DNA of 64,000 nt from Bacteroidales bacterium UBA5226 (GTDB lineage: Bacteria > Bacteroidota > Bacteroidia > Bacteroidales > UBA932). A program made the position numbers and the translations under genes. The stretch's first letter is position 1; each line of letters starts with the position of its first letter. The notes under the pieces were generated by a model. The model was not told where the DNA came from and did no database searches. It worked only from the letters and a program-made list of their open reading frames with translations. Shown here in pieces: positions 16,970 to 26,480 of the stretch. Where the stretch lies: positions 246,824-310,823 of the forward strand of contig DHUU01000018.1 of the NCBI GenBank assembly GCA_002409325.1. The letters are read 5' to 3'.

Positions 16970-17404
16970 ATGAAAATCAAGATCATCAACCATTCTCCCT
17001 TTCCCATGCCTGAATATGCAACCCCCCTGTCTGCAGGGATGGATCTGCGGGCACATATTCCGGGGGTCATTACCCTGCAGCCGCTGGAAAGGGTTCTTGT
17101 TCCCACCGGTTTGTTCATCGAATTGCCTGCGGGCTATGAAGCACAGGTCAGGCCGCGGAGCGGTATGGCTTCGCGCAAGGGCATTGGCATTCTGAACAGC
17201 CCGGGTACTATTGATGCCGATTACCGCGGAGAAATTGGCATCTTACTGGTCAATCTTTCCGGCCAGGCTGCGGAAATCGAGCCTGGTGAACGGATAGCAC
17301 AGCTGGTAGTAGCTTCACACCAGAGGGTGGCATGGGAGCCGGTGGAGCAACTGGAAGAAACGGAAAGGGGAAAAGGTGGTTTTGGATCTACCGGTCATCA
17401 ATAA
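16970..17404 (+). CDS. dut: dUTP diphosphatase
   Basis: A 144-residue trimeric dUTPase that hydrolyses dUTP to dUMP and pyrophosphate, keeping uracil out of DNA and feeding thymidylate synthesis. All five motifs are visible: SAGMDLRA (I), PRSGMASRKG (II), GTIDADYRGEIG (III), PGERIAQLV (IV) and the C-terminal RGKGGFGSTG arm (V). Length is normal. It is followed by murF after 10 bases. Confidence 0.97.
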   Translation: MKIKIINHSPFPMPEYATPLSAGMDLRAHIPGVITLQPLERVLVPTGLFIELPAGYEAQVRPRSGMASRKGIGILNSPGTIDADYRGEIGILLVNLSGQAAEIEPGERIAQLVVASHQRVAWEPVEQLEETERGKGGFGSTGHQ

Positions 17405-17414
17405 TCATTAGCCT

Positions 17415-18701
17415 ATGGATCGTCTGGTCGCACTGTTTGAAAAGCATCCCGATATATGCACCGACACCCGGCAAATCCGTCCGGGTTGCCTGTTTTTTGC
17501 CCTTAAGGGAGAACGTTTTGACGGGAACATGTTTGTTTCCCAGGCCCTGGAAAAAGGAGCAGCATACGCTGTTACGGATCATTACCCGGGAACCGACCCA
17601 CGCTGTATCATAGTACCCGATGTGTTGCAGGCCTTACAACAAATGGCCGCAGTGCACCGCAGCCGTTTTACCGGCCCGGTCCTGGCCCTGACCGGATCCA
17701 ACGGAAAAACCACCACCAAGGAGCTCATTCATGCTGTGCTTTCTGTACGCTATAATGTGACGGCTACGCAAGGGAATCTGAACAACCACATAGGGGTTCC
17801 GCTGAGTCTTCTGAAGATGGGCCCCGCAACAGAAGCCGGACTGTTTGAGATGGGGGCGAGTCATCCGGGAGAAATAGCCTTTCTTACAGACATGGTAAAA
17901 CCCGATGCCGGCCTGATAACCAACATTTCCGGAGCTCACCTGGAGGGATTCGGGAACCTGGACGGGGTTAAGCAATGTAAAGGGGCTTTGTATGATTACC
18001 TGCATGCCCATGCGGGAACCATATTTTACAACGCAGAAGATCCAGTGTTAACGGAAATGCTGGAACAAAAAACGATCCGCGATCACGTCATACCTTATGG
18101 AATAAGCAGACAGCCAGTGCAGACCGCACTGGAGAATGGCGTGTTGGTTATCACGGTGTCAGGTTATCCGCAAATCAGAACGCACCTGGCCGGATTATAC
18201 AATACACCCAATGTACTGGCGGCCCTTGCAGTGGCCAGGTATTTTGGGATTGAAAACACAAAGGCCGCAGAGGCGGTTGCCGATTACATTCCTTCCAACA
18301 ACCGTTCACAATGGATCAAAACCAGGCGTAATGCACTCATTGCCGATGCATACAACGCCAATCCCGTGAGCATGTCACTGGCTTTGGAAAACCTGGATTC
18401 GATCAGGGAAGGGAACAAATGCGCGATCCTGGCAGATATGCTGGAATTGGGGGCTTATGCGCACCAATCCCACCTGGACATTGTAAAGCAAGTGGAACAG
18501 ATGGGGCTGGATGAGGTGTTCTGGATAGGGCCGCTTTTTTCAAAAGCAGTGAAGGAACTAGGGGCTGCCGGAATGTGTTTTACCAAAGTGGAAGAACTGA
18601 TACTGCACCTGAGCGCCCGGCCACTGGAGGAAGCTACGGTCTTGGTCAAAGGATCCAACGGGATGGGTCTTTCAAAACTTATTGCATCCGGAGTTTGCTG
18701 A
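17415..18701 (+). CDS. murF: UDP-N-acetylmuramoyl-tripeptide--D-alanyl-D-alanine ligase
   Basis: A 428-residue Mur ligase that adds D-Ala-D-Ala to the UDP-MurNAc tripeptide, the last cytoplasmic step in making the peptidoglycan precursor. Domain order: N-terminal UDP-binding domain (about 1-80), central ATPase with P-loop TGSNGKTTTKE (K98, T99), and C-terminal domain from about 300. The sequence DAYNANPVSM is a MurF signature. It stands outside any mur/fts cluster here. Its 3' end overlaps the convergent glycosyltransferase gene by 23 bases. Confidence 0.96.
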   Translation: MDRLVALFEKHPDICTDTRQIRPGCLFFALKGERFDGNMFVSQALEKGAAYAVTDHYPGTDPRCIIVPDVLQALQQMAAVHRSRFTGPVLALTGSNGKTTTKELIHAVLSVRYNVTATQGNLNNHIGVPLSLLKMGPATEAGLFEMGASHPGEIAFLTDMVKPDAGLITNISGAHLEGFGNLDGVKQCKGALYDYLHAHAGTIFYNAEDPVLTEMLEQKTIRDHVIPYGISRQPVQTALENGVLVITVSGYPQIRTHLAGLYNTPNVLAALAVARYFGIENTKAAEAVADYIPSNNRSQWIKTRRNALIADAYNANPVSMSLALENLDSIREGNKCAILADMLELGAYAHQSHLDIVKQVEQMGLDEVFWIGPLFSKAVKELGAAGMCFTKVEELILHLSARPLEEATVLVKGSNGMGLSKLIASGVC

Positions 18702-19698
18702 AAGTCACTTTTTTGAGTGAAAAGAAAAACCGCAAGACAATACTGCCCCGGTACATTACCCCGCCCAGGTCAGGGTGGGTCTGTTTTTTTATCCGCTCCA
18801 CAGTACGGCGCATTGACCAGAAATGAAAGTGCGCTTTCCACACACAACCGGTAAAAGACCATTTGCCCTGAAAAAGATAGGCAATGGCCGAGAGGTGATC
18901 TGCAAGCAGCCTCAGGGCTATGATGGGTACAGCCTCGGCTTTGCGAAGGTTTTTGTACATCATCAGCAGGTTGTTCCTGTAATTCAGATACAGCTTGTGC
19001 GGGGAATTGTTGGGGAGGGTACCTCCGCCTACGTGAAGGATCCTTGAAGAGGGAACCACATTTATGGAATAGCCTGCCCATTGTGCACGCCAGCAGAAAT
19101 CGATCTCTTCCATGTGTGCAAAAAACAGATCATCAAGACCTTTCAGGCTGCGGAACAAGTCTGAGCGGACCACCATGCAGGTGCCGCTGGCCCAGAAAAT
19201 GCGTACCGGATGATCGTACTGCCCATGGTCCGTTTCAATGGAAGTCAGGATGCGTCCCCTGCAAAAGGGAAATCCCAGACGGTCAATAAATCCTCCACAG
19301 GCTCCTGCATATTCAAACAGGCCGGGATTTTGCCAGGACAGGATCTTTGGCATGCACACGCCGCAGCCGGGATGAGTATCCATGAACTGTTCCAGAGGCG
19401 GCAGCCAGCCGGGTGTCACCTCTACGTCTGAGTTGAGCAGGATGTAATATTGCGCTTCAATTTGTTCCAGGGCTTTGTTGTACCCTCCGGTATAACCCAG
19501 GTTGCGGTCAAAAAGGATCAGGGGCATATCCGGAAACTGTTCCCTGAGCCAGGATACGGATCCGTCTGCAGAGCCGTTGTCTGCAACATATAGGCGCGCC
19601 CAGGGTTCGGGAGTCCTTTCTATGAGCAAAGGCAGGAAACGTTCCAGAAAATGCTGACCGTTCCAGTTCAGGATCACTATGGCTACTTTGGGCATCAT
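18679..19698 (-). CDS. Glycosyltransferase family 2
   Basis: A 339-residue GT-A fold glycosyltransferase that would transfer a nucleotide-activated sugar (rhamnosyltransferase-like) to a surface glycan. The N-terminal VAIVILNWNG strand, a NSDVEV metal-binding acidic motif near residue 95, GGFIDRLG in the acceptor region, and EEIDFCWRAQWAGY (the ED/WR motif) are seen. The C-terminal about 100 residues contain a weak membrane-associating helix. It is an isolated glycosyltransferase here, not inside a polysaccharide cluster. The start may be the first or second Met (19698 or 19695). Confidence 0.9.
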   Translation of the reverse strand: MMPKVAIVILNWNGQHFLERFLPLLIERTPEPWARLYVADNGSADGSVSWLREQFPDMPLILFDRNLGYTGGYNKALEQIEAQYYILLNSDVEVTPGWLPPLEQFMDTHPGCGVCMPKILSWQNPGLFEYAGACGGFIDRLGFPFCRGRILTSIETDHGQYDHPVRIFWASGTCMVVRSDLFRSLKGLDDLFFAHMEEIDFCWRAQWAGYSINVVPSSRILHVGGGTLPNNSPHKLYLNYRNNLLMMYKNLRKAEAVPIIALRLLADHLSAIAYLFQGKWSFTGCVWKAHFHFWSMRRTVERIKKQTHPDLGGVMYRGSIVLRFFFSLKKVTFSKLRMQ

Positions 19699-19702
19699 AA
19701 GA

Positions 19703-19729
19703 CAAATGTAAGGGTTTTTCGTAAATTCG
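19703..19729. promoter_or_regulatory. Divergent -7 boxes between GT2 and U32 genes
   Basis: In a 35-base gap, TACATTTG lies on the minus strand (19703-19710), 4 bases from the GT2 start, and TAAATTCG (one mismatch to TAnnTTTG) lies on the plus strand (19722-19729), 4 bases from the U32 start. Confidence 0.6.
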
Positions 19730-19733
19730 CCTC

Positions 19734-21566
19734 ATGATACGGAAAGTGGAATTGCTGGCACCTGCAAGAAATCTGGAATGTGCCCGGGAAGCGGTCAAAC
19801 ATGGAGCCGATGCCGTTTACATGGGTGCAAACAGGTTCGGAGCCCGGTCGGCAGCTGGCAATACGCTCAACGATATTGAACAGGCAGTCCTTTATGCACA
19901 TCGTTACGGAGCCAGGGTCTTCATTACCATGAATACGCTTTTGTTCGACAGCGAACTTGAAGAGGCCGTCCGAATGGCGCATGAACTTTACAACGTGGGA
20001 GCCGATGCGCTGATCATCCAGGACATCCGCCTGTTATACCTTCGCCGGCATAAGGTATTGCCTCCGCTTCCCATACATGCCAGCACGCAAATGGACAATG
20101 CTTCTGGGGACAAAGTGCTGTACCTGGAGAGGGAAGGTTTTGACAGGGTAGTGCTGGCCAGGGAACTGGCTCCCGGACAAATATGTCAGATCAGGGAAAA
20201 CACATCCCTTGAACTGGAATGTTTTGTGCACGGTGCGTTGTGTGTCAGCTACAGCGGCAAGTGTTATATAAGCCAGGAAGATTGTGGCCGCAGTGCCAAC
20301 CGGGGAGAATGTGCCCAGTATTGCCGTCTGTCCTATGACCTGGAAGATGCGACGGGAAATGTGCTTGTCAGGAACAAACACCTGCTCTCTCTGAAGGATC
20401 TGGATCGCTCGGCGCGTCTGCAGGAGTTGATTGATGCAGGGGTGGATTCGTTCAAGATTGAAGGCCGGTTGAAAGATGTATCTTATGTGAAAAACATAAC
20501 GGCCTATTACAGGCAGCAACTGGATCGGTTGCAGGGGCAAAAAACTTCCCTGGGAAAATGCACATTCTTTTTCGAGCCCGACCCAAGAAAAACATTTCAC
20601 CGCGACCAGACCGAATATTTTCCGGAAAACGGCCGTTTTACTTTGCCTGTTCATCAGTGGAACACCCCAAAATCAACCGGAGAATACCTGGGAACAATTA
20701 ACCGTGTTTTTCCCGGAGGATTTGAAACCGATGCGCTTGTCAACACAGGGGACGGGCTATGTTTTACACTACCTGACGGCACCTTTTCTGGTTTTGCCGT
20801 CAACAGGGTGGAGGCAAAACGCATTTTCCAGAAAGGCATTCCCCTGACAAAGGGTATGAAAATATTCAGGAATTACGACCGGCTGTTTGATAAGCAACTG
20901 AAAGGAAAAACGGCAGAACGCCGCATAGATATGGACATTGAGACAGAGGCCCGGGACGGGGTATTATTTCTTACCCTGCTCCGGGAATCCCTCCCCGGGG
21001 AGCCGCCTGTCCGGGTAACCGTACCACTGGACTGTGTCCCGGAGCAAGCAAAGGATCCCGTTCAGGCCAGGGATTTTTTGGCAGCAACCGTCTCCCGGAT
21101 GGGGAACACTCCGTACAGAATACGCAAGGTGGTGTTTTCGCCAGAAGACTTTCCCTGGTTTATCCCTGCCTCTGCACTGGCCCTGGCTAAAAGAGAAGCC
21201 CTGGAGAGGCTGGAACAACTGGTTCAGTGCAGTGCCCGGGGTTTTCGCGATACCCGGGAGCCCGGACAGCCGGAACAGGATCCTTTGCTGGCTTTACAAA
21301 AGGCATATCCGTCGGGATCATTCCTTACTGCGGCAACTCCCATAGGAGAGCAAACTCCTCTGATGATCTCACGGTATTGCCTGAAACAGACCCTGGGGTA
21401 TTGTCCGCGGGGGGGGGAAAATATTCCGGGAGCATTGCAGGAACCTCTTTTCCTTGTCAGGGGGCAAAAACGCTTTCCTGTTACCTTTGATTGTCAGGAG
21501 TGTCTTATGCTGGTGGGCAGGGCGGTATCCAGCAAACGGGTCAGTCCCCAGGAAATGAAAAAATAA
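19734..21566 (+). CDS. Peptidase U32 family protein (RlhA/TrhP-type RNA hydroxylation factor)
   Basis: A 610-residue U32 protein. Although the family is named collagenase-like, characterised members hydroxylate RNA: RlhA acts on 23S rRNA C2501 and TrhP on tRNA U34. The N-terminal barrel begins KVELLAPARN and continues with HGADAVYMG; the cysteine cluster CFVHGALCVSYSGKC...C...C (about residues 164-200) would bind an Fe-S cluster. The C-terminal part (about 380-480) corresponds to the DUF3656 region found in RlhA, so an RlhA-like role is the better guess. Its 3' end overlaps a convergent ABC gene by 73 bases. Confidence 0.87.
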   Translation: MIRKVELLAPARNLECAREAVKHGADAVYMGANRFGARSAAGNTLNDIEQAVLYAHRYGARVFITMNTLLFDSELEEAVRMAHELYNVGADALIIQDIRLLYLRRHKVLPPLPIHASTQMDNASGDKVLYLEREGFDRVVLARELAPGQICQIRENTSLELECFVHGALCVSYSGKCYISQEDCGRSANRGECAQYCRLSYDLEDATGNVLVRNKHLLSLKDLDRSARLQELIDAGVDSFKIEGRLKDVSYVKNITAYYRQQLDRLQGQKTSLGKCTFFFEPDPRKTFHRDQTEYFPENGRFTLPVHQWNTPKSTGEYLGTINRVFPGGFETDALVNTGDGLCFTLPDGTFSGFAVNRVEAKRIFQKGIPLTKGMKIFRNYDRLFDKQLKGKTAERRIDMDIETEARDGVLFLTLLRESLPGEPPVRVTVPLDCVPEQAKDPVQARDFLAATVSRMGNTPYRIRKVVFSPEDFPWFIPASALALAKREALERLEQLVQCSARGFRDTREPGQPEQDPLLALQKAYPSGSFLTAATPIGEQTPLMISRYCLKQTLGYCPRGGENIPGALQEPLFLVRGQKRFPVTFDCQECLMLVGRAVSSKRVSPQEMKK

Positions 21567-22981
21567 ATGACAGAGATCACGATCAGGGGAAAAAAGGCAT
21601 CAAAGGTGCGGCTTCGGATCAGATCGCTGGCTTTTGTCAGGTCCTGCACAGCAATATATCCGACAATGGAGGTCAGTTTTGTAAGCGCAATGAGTTCTCC
21701 CTTGTAAATGGGATACACCTGTTTAACGGCCTGTGGTAGCACAACATGGAAGAAGGTGCTTGTCCTGCTAAATCCCAAAGCTATTCCCGCCTCTGTCTGT
21801 CCCCGGGGAACGGATTGGATGGCAGCGCGGAACATTTCAGACACGTAAGCTCCGAAGATCATGGAAAAAGTGATTACAGATACTGTTATACCCGTCATTC
21901 TTGTTGAAGCAAAGACCACGTAGTACATAAGCATTAAAAGCACGACCTGTGGAATGCCTCTGAAAAGTGAAATATGTCCGGAAGCCAGAAAGCGTAATAT
22001 TTTTCTGCGGCTCATGCGCAGGGTACAAATGAATGCCCCGGTAAGGGTGCCCCCCAGGGAAGACAAGACTGCTATCAGCAGGGTGATTTTGAGTCCGTCC
22101 CATAAAAGAATATACCGCTTGTCCAGAATCAGGTTGTTGTAAAAACGTTCCCTGAATCCCAGTTTGGGCTTATCAACGGCCACTCCCTGTTCCATCCTGG
22201 AGCGCAGGGTGACCATGGAAGAATATGTTTCAAGATAGGTTTCGGAAAACGAATATTTTAGTGACCTTTCCGGTGTGACCATGATGTAGTTGATCATCAT
22301 GTCCATTTTTCCGGCCGACATGCCGGCCAGCATGCCGGTAAAATCCGAGATCACAAAGACCGGCTTTCTACCAAGCCAGGCAGCAAACCGACGGCTCATT
22401 TCAATATCAAATCCTGCGGGCTGGTTCTTTTGGTAAAAGGTGAAAGGCACATCCATGCATGTTGTCCCGATCCGCAAGACCTCTTTACTATCTGTGCTTT
22501 CAGGGAAGTAAGGCATGGTGTTGCCGGATTTTTCAAGCCACCGTTCTTCCATCTCCTTAAGGATTCCCTGATTCCGGATCTGTTGCAGGAATTCATTAAA
22601 GCGGGATAAAAATATGGTATCATGAAACGGGAATCCGGCCGATACAGAGGTGGGAGCAACCCATTCATCTAAAAAACTCAGGTCCCGGGCTTCTTCCAGA
22701 ATATAAATGCATGCCGGGCGGGCCAGAAAAACAACATCGCAGTCCCCGTTCCTTAATAAGGAAAGCAGGTCGGTGGTATTGGCCAGCGGCAAAATCCCAG
22801 CCTGCGGGAAGTGTTCTCTTGCATAAGTTTCCTGCCATGTGGCAATGAGAACCCCTATGCGGACATCCGGTTTGTCCAGGTCTTCCAGATTTTTAAGGGC
22901 CCTTTGTCCTAATAAGGCATTGGTTCCTGAAATCAGAAAGATCAGGGTGGTCAGGAGTATTCTGTTGAGCAGGCGTTTCAT
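21494..22981 (-). CDS. Fused substrate-binding protein / ABC permease (polar amino-acid type)
   Basis: A 495-residue protein. Signal peptide (about 1-25); a first solute-binding lobe (about 35-165, starting with VRIGVLIATW and ending MEERWLEK); then a second solute-binding segment that starts LRIGTTCMDVPFTFY with the cognate GFDIEMSRRFA motif (about 170-270); then a His/Glu/Gln-type permease (about 285-495) with the EAA loop FRAAIQSVPRGQTEAGIALG. The binding lobes are therefore in permuted order, lobe 2-like before lobe 1-like, as in other Bacteroidota fusions. No ATPase gene is adjacent. The next gene upstream is a DMT transporter, one base away. Confidence 0.88.
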   Translation of the reverse strand: MKRLLNRILLTTLIFLISGTNALLGQRALKNLEDLDKPDVRIGVLIATWQETYAREHFPQAGILPLANTTDLLSLLRNGDCDVVFLARPACIYILEEARDLSFLDEWVAPTSVSAGFPFHDTIFLSRFNEFLQQIRNQGILKEMEERWLEKSGNTMPYFPESTDSKEVLRIGTTCMDVPFTFYQKNQPAGFDIEMSRRFAAWLGRKPVFVISDFTGMLAGMSAGKMDMMINYIMVTPERSLKYSFSETYLETYSSMVTLRSRMEQGVAVDKPKLGFRERFYNNLILDKRYILLWDGLKITLLIAVLSSLGGTLTGAFICTLRMSRRKILRFLASGHISLFRGIPQVVLLMLMYYVVFASTRMTGITVSVITFSMIFGAYVSEMFRAAIQSVPRGQTEAGIALGFSRTSTFFHVVLPQAVKQVYPIYKGELIALTKLTSIVGYIAVQDLTKASDLIRSRTFDAFFPLIVISVIYFFISWGLTRLLDTALPTSIRHS

Positions 22982-22982
22982 G

Positions 22983-23957
22983 TTATGGAATTAGAGCAGA
23001 TTTTTGGACAGATTTTCCGGAAAAACGCGATAACAGTACGCCTGTTACAATCAGGAGCAATCCAATGACGGTGGACAGAAACACGGGTTCCCCCAATACG
23101 TAATGGATCAGAATGAGTGAAAGGAACGGAAAAACATAAATCATAGAGCTGACAACTGCCGTGTTTTTTGCCAGCTTAAGTGCTTTGAGCCAGACAACAA
23201 ACGGAACAGCCATCTCAAAAACTCCGATATAGATGCCTGAAAGAATGCTTTTCAGGGAGGCCGCCGATGAGATACCAGGCCCGTTCTTCAGGGAAAAGAG
23301 ACCGCTCACCAACAGAAACAGAGCTATGTAAACCCAGGCAAAGAGAAAATTCATAAGCAGGGATATTTCATCGGGCAATGTGTTTTTCATGTTGACCAAA
23401 AAATACACGGCCCAAAGGAAAGCACTGCCTAAAGCCAGTACAACGCCCCAGGGATTTTTTATGCGCATGCCTTCCCGCAGGACAGAAAGCGGATCTCCCT
23501 GCAAGGCAATGAACATGGCCCCTGCAAAGCAGATGATCATGGCCAGTATACCAACCCAGCGAATCTTCTGCCCCAGGATTGGAATGGATAACAGGACCAG
23601 GATCAGCGGCCAGATCATGTTCAGGGCCTGGGCTACCTGTGCCGGCAGCAGGCTATAAGCTTTAAAAAGGATCAGGTAATAGAGAAAAGGATTAACAAGT
23701 CCCAGAAGGGCACTCCTTTTCCAGGCCTTCCAGGGAATGGATAAAAAATCGCCGCGATACCCTTCTGCCAGAAGCAGGATGAATAACGCGGCGATCGCAG
23801 AGGTGGTAGCTATAAAAAGCATGGATGCAGGGGTCAGTCCTTCAAGCGCCCATTTGAAAGCAGTGGCCACAGTAGACCAGCATGCTATGGCAATGGCGGC
23901 ATAAAAACCGGCCTGCCTGCGGAGGTTCCCTGCTATTTTGCTACACGTTCCAGCCAT
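22983..23957 (-). CDS. DMT superfamily transporter (EamA family)
   Basis: A 324-residue inner-membrane protein with ten predicted helices arranged as two five-helix EamA repeats (about 15-150 and 170-310). Members export amino acids or metabolites or take up small solutes; the substrate is not predictable. Its start overlaps the end of the POT transporter gene by 25 bases, and the ABC gene follows one base after its stop, so the three transporters form one transcription unit. Confidence 0.9.
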   Translation of the reverse strand: MAGTCSKIAGNLRRQAGFYAAIAIACWSTVATAFKWALEGLTPASMLFIATTSAIAALFILLLAEGYRGDFLSIPWKAWKRSALLGLVNPFLYYLILFKAYSLLPAQVAQALNMIWPLILVLLSIPILGQKIRWVGILAMIICFAGAMFIALQGDPLSVLREGMRIKNPWGVVLALGSAFLWAVYFLVNMKNTLPDEISLLMNFLFAWVYIALFLLVSGLFSLKNGPGISSAASLKSILSGIYIGVFEMAVPFVVWLKALKLAKNTAVVSSMIYVFPFLSLILIHYVLGEPVFLSTVIGLLLIVTGVLLSRFSGKSVQKSALIP

Positions 23958-25468
23958 TTAACCATAGAGATCATAGTGATCATGGATATCAGGCAGACAA
24001 CCACAAACACCGACCATGTAGCCCACAGGGGAATCCTGGAATACATCAGGCCTCCTATGAATAGCAACTGGTTTCCGACAGCTGTGGCGGAAAGCCATCC
24101 TCCCTGCATCAATCCCTGCATATTTGGAGGAGCTACCTTGGAGACAAAAGAGAGACCTAGAGGGCTGATGAACAACTCGGCAACGGTCAGGACAAAATAG
24201 GTGGAGATCAGCAGGAACGGTCCTACTTTTAGTGAGGGATCCAGACCTCCGGCAGCTTTAACTTCTGAGAAAGCAGGCAGGTTTACAGATGCCACTGTCA
24301 TGATTATGTAGGCCAGAGCAGCTATCCCCATGCCTATGGCGATCTTTTTGGGTGTGGAGGGTTCTTTTCCTTTACGATTGAGCCAGGAGAAAAGAACCAC
24401 TATGATCGGGGTAAGTAGCACTACGAACAAAGGATTGACCGACTGGAAGATCTCGGCTCCCACAATCCGGGTAAAACCAATATTGATGTCAATCATGCTA
24501 AGGTCTGTGTAATCCCGGGCAAAGAAGGTCAGTGACAGCCCGTTCTGGTGGAAGGAAAACCAGAAGAAGATCACAATGGCGAAAACAGCGAAAAGGGCAA
24601 GAAGGCGTTGTTTGACCTCGGCGACTTCCATTTTTGTAACGGTAGCGGCGGCTTTGTCTTTTGGAGCTCCGTCTTTTTTAACATCGGGCAACCTTTTTTT
24701 GGTGGTTATGAAAATCACAAGAGAGATGAACATGGCCACAACTGCTACGAAAAATGCATAATGGAACCCGGTGTTGAACACGTTCAGGTACCTGTCTGCA
24801 AAGGCGGCCAGGTCGGTTACGGGACTCTGACTGGCCTCGGCGGCAGCAAGGACGAATTTATCCATGGCTTCTCCGGTCAGTTCGTTGGCACGGAACTGGT
24901 GACAAAGGGCAGGCAGTTCGGCATTGTAGACCAGGTTGTGCGACTGCAACCACCAGTTTCTTACCGCAATGGCAAAGAACGGGGCGAAAATTGCTCCAAT
25001 GTTGATGAACATGTAAAAGATCTGAAACCCGGTGTCCCGTTTGCCTGCGAATTTGGAGTTGTCGTACATTTGTCCTACAACAGCCTGCAGGTTCCCTTTG
25101 AAAAGGCCGTTGCCAAAAGCAATGACAAACAGGCCGATGCAGGTTAAGGCAAGGTACAGGGGCAGGTTGGGAACAGGTGTGGGCGTGGGCAACCCTATAA
25201 GCAGGTATCCAACGGCCATCATGATGATCCCGGTAAGGATGGTTCCCTTGTATTTTTTGGTTTTGTCGGCAATGATACCCCCAACCAGGGCTAAAATATA
25301 AATGAGGGCATAGAAGATAGAGTAAATAAGTCCGGTCGTCGTTTCGCTCAGGCCGAATTTTGCCGATAAAAACAGAGACAGAATGGCCATCATGGTGTAG
25401 AAACCAAAGCGTTCGCCCATATTGGCCAGCGCAGCGGCAATCAATCCTTTAGGTTGTCCTTTGAACAT
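23933..25468 (-). CDS. POT/PTR family peptide:H+ symporter
   Basis: A 511-residue MFS-fold transporter of di- and tripeptides with 12-14 helices. The POT signature near the N-terminus appears as NMGERFGFYTM, with the ER pair of the ExxER motif kept but the first glutamate replaced by asparagine. A soluble lysine-rich loop (about 265-285) sits in the middle. It is the first gene of the three-gene transporter unit and fits with PepD, PepT and OPT in the window as part of a peptide-using metabolism. A TATTTTTG box lies 29 bases upstream (25498-25505, minus strand). Confidence 0.9.
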   Translation of the reverse strand: MFKGQPKGLIAAALANMGERFGFYTMMAILSLFLSAKFGLSETTTGLIYSIFYALIYILALVGGIIADKTKKYKGTILTGIIMMAVGYLLIGLPTPTPVPNLPLYLALTCIGLFVIAFGNGLFKGNLQAVVGQMYDNSKFAGKRDTGFQIFYMFINIGAIFAPFFAIAVRNWWLQSHNLVYNAELPALCHQFRANELTGEAMDKFVLAAAEASQSPVTDLAAFADRYLNVFNTGFHYAFFVAVVAMFISLVIFITTKKRLPDVKKDGAPKDKAAATVTKMEVAEVKQRLLALFAVFAIVIFFWFSFHQNGLSLTFFARDYTDLSMIDINIGFTRIVGAEIFQSVNPLFVVLLTPIIVVLFSWLNRKGKEPSTPKKIAIGMGIAALAYIIMTVASVNLPAFSEVKAAGGLDPSLKVGPFLLISTYFVLTVAELFISPLGLSFVSKVAPPNMQGLMQGGWLSATAVGNQLLFIGGLMYSRIPLWATWSVFVVVCLISMITMISMVKWLERVAK

Positions 25469-25486
25469 AGTAGATGGTTATTTAGG

Positions 25487-25525
25487 TTTGTATCCGGCAA
25501 AAATACGATAAATTTGGTAACTTTG
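25487..25525 (+). promoter_or_regulatory. Promoter of the LpxL-type acyltransferase gene
   Basis: TTTG at 25487-25490 is followed after 18 bases by TAAATTTG (25509-25516). A second box, TAACTTTG (25518-25525), ends 7 bases before the ATG. Either could serve; both match TAnnTTTG. Confidence 0.6.
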
Positions 25526-25532
25526 TCTGCCT

Positions 25533-26462
25533 ATGAAGGCACTATTTTCGCAACTTGGATATTTTGCTCTTTTCGCGGTAATTTTCCTGGTAAGCCTGTT
25601 CCCGCTGCCTGTCCTCTATGGCCTTTCCCATGTTCTGGTAGTGCTGCCCACCAGGTTTGCAGGCTACCGCCGAACTGCGGTGATTACCAACCTGGCCAGG
25701 TCTTTTCCCGATAAATCCTACCACCAGATTCAGCATCTTGCCCGGGATTTCTACCAGTATCTTGGCCGCCTGTTTGCAGAGATTATCTGGCTTTTTTCCG
25801 CGTCGGGAAAAAGCGTGATGAAACGCTTATCAATAGAAGGCGGGGAAGTGCTGGAATCTCTGAAAATCAAGGGTAAAAGTGTTGTAGTGATGCTCCCGCA
25901 CACCGGGAACTGGGAATTTCTCATGGCGTGCAGCTGTCCGGGCCGGGGAAGTATTTGCGGCTATGACCAGAAACAATTGCATATGGTCTACCAGCGGATG
26001 GACTCGCCTTTGTTTGACAAATTGATGCATACCCTACGCAGCCGGTACAAGACAGGGTGGCGCCTTCTGGAAAGCAGGAAAATTGCCAGGTATATGGCAA
26101 AGCACCGGGAGGAACCCGGAATCTATGCCATGATCTCGGATCAGTGTCCCGGTCCGGCAGGGAAAAGCATTGAAGTGAGTTTCCTGGGACAGCCTGCGCT
26201 CATGATAGCAGGGCCCGAAACCCTGGCGCGAAAATTCGGATTTGCCGTGGTTTACGGCCTGATACGTCAAACCGGGAAAGGACGTTATGCGCTGCATTTG
26301 ACCCTGATAACTGAAAATGCCGCCTCGCATGAGGAAGGTTATGTAACCCGCCGATTTGCCCGGCTCCTTGAACAGGATATCCGGGAAAATCCCCACCTTT
26401 GGCTCTGGAGCCATAAACGCTGGAAACGCACACCGCCATTACAAGGCCCGATATTTGCATAA
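25533..26462 (+). CDS. Lysophospholipid/lipid A acyltransferase (LpxL/HtrB family)
   Basis: A 309-residue inner-membrane acyltransferase that adds a secondary acyl chain to lipid A or a related lipid. One N-terminal helix (about 8-32) is followed by the catalytic H123-x4-E128 motif (LPHTGNWEF), a GPxxLA segment (AGPETLARKFG), and a C-terminal W-rich LWLWSHKRWK stretch, all typical of LpxL. Bacteroidales usually make penta-acylated lipid A with one such enzyme. No lpx genes lie nearby. DUF4831 follows after 18 bases. Confidence 0.92.
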   Translation: MKALFSQLGYFALFAVIFLVSLFPLPVLYGLSHVLVVLPTRFAGYRRTAVITNLARSFPDKSYHQIQHLARDFYQYLGRLFAEIIWLFSASGKSVMKRLSIEGGEVLESLKIKGKSVVVMLPHTGNWEFLMACSCPGRGSICGYDQKQLHMVYQRMDSPLFDKLMHTLRSRYKTGWRLLESRKIARYMAKHREEPGIYAMISDQCPGPAGKSIEVSFLGQPALMIAGPETLARKFGFAVVYGLIRQTGKGRYALHLTLITENAASHEEGYVTRRFARLLEQDIRENPHLWLWSHKRWKRTPPLQGPIFA

Positions 26463-26480
26463 AACATAAAAAATTACAGT

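Noticed and set aside
24548..25147. A 199-codon plus-strand frame inside the POT transporter gene
   Set aside because: Composition and position mark it as a shadow of the minus-strand membrane protein.
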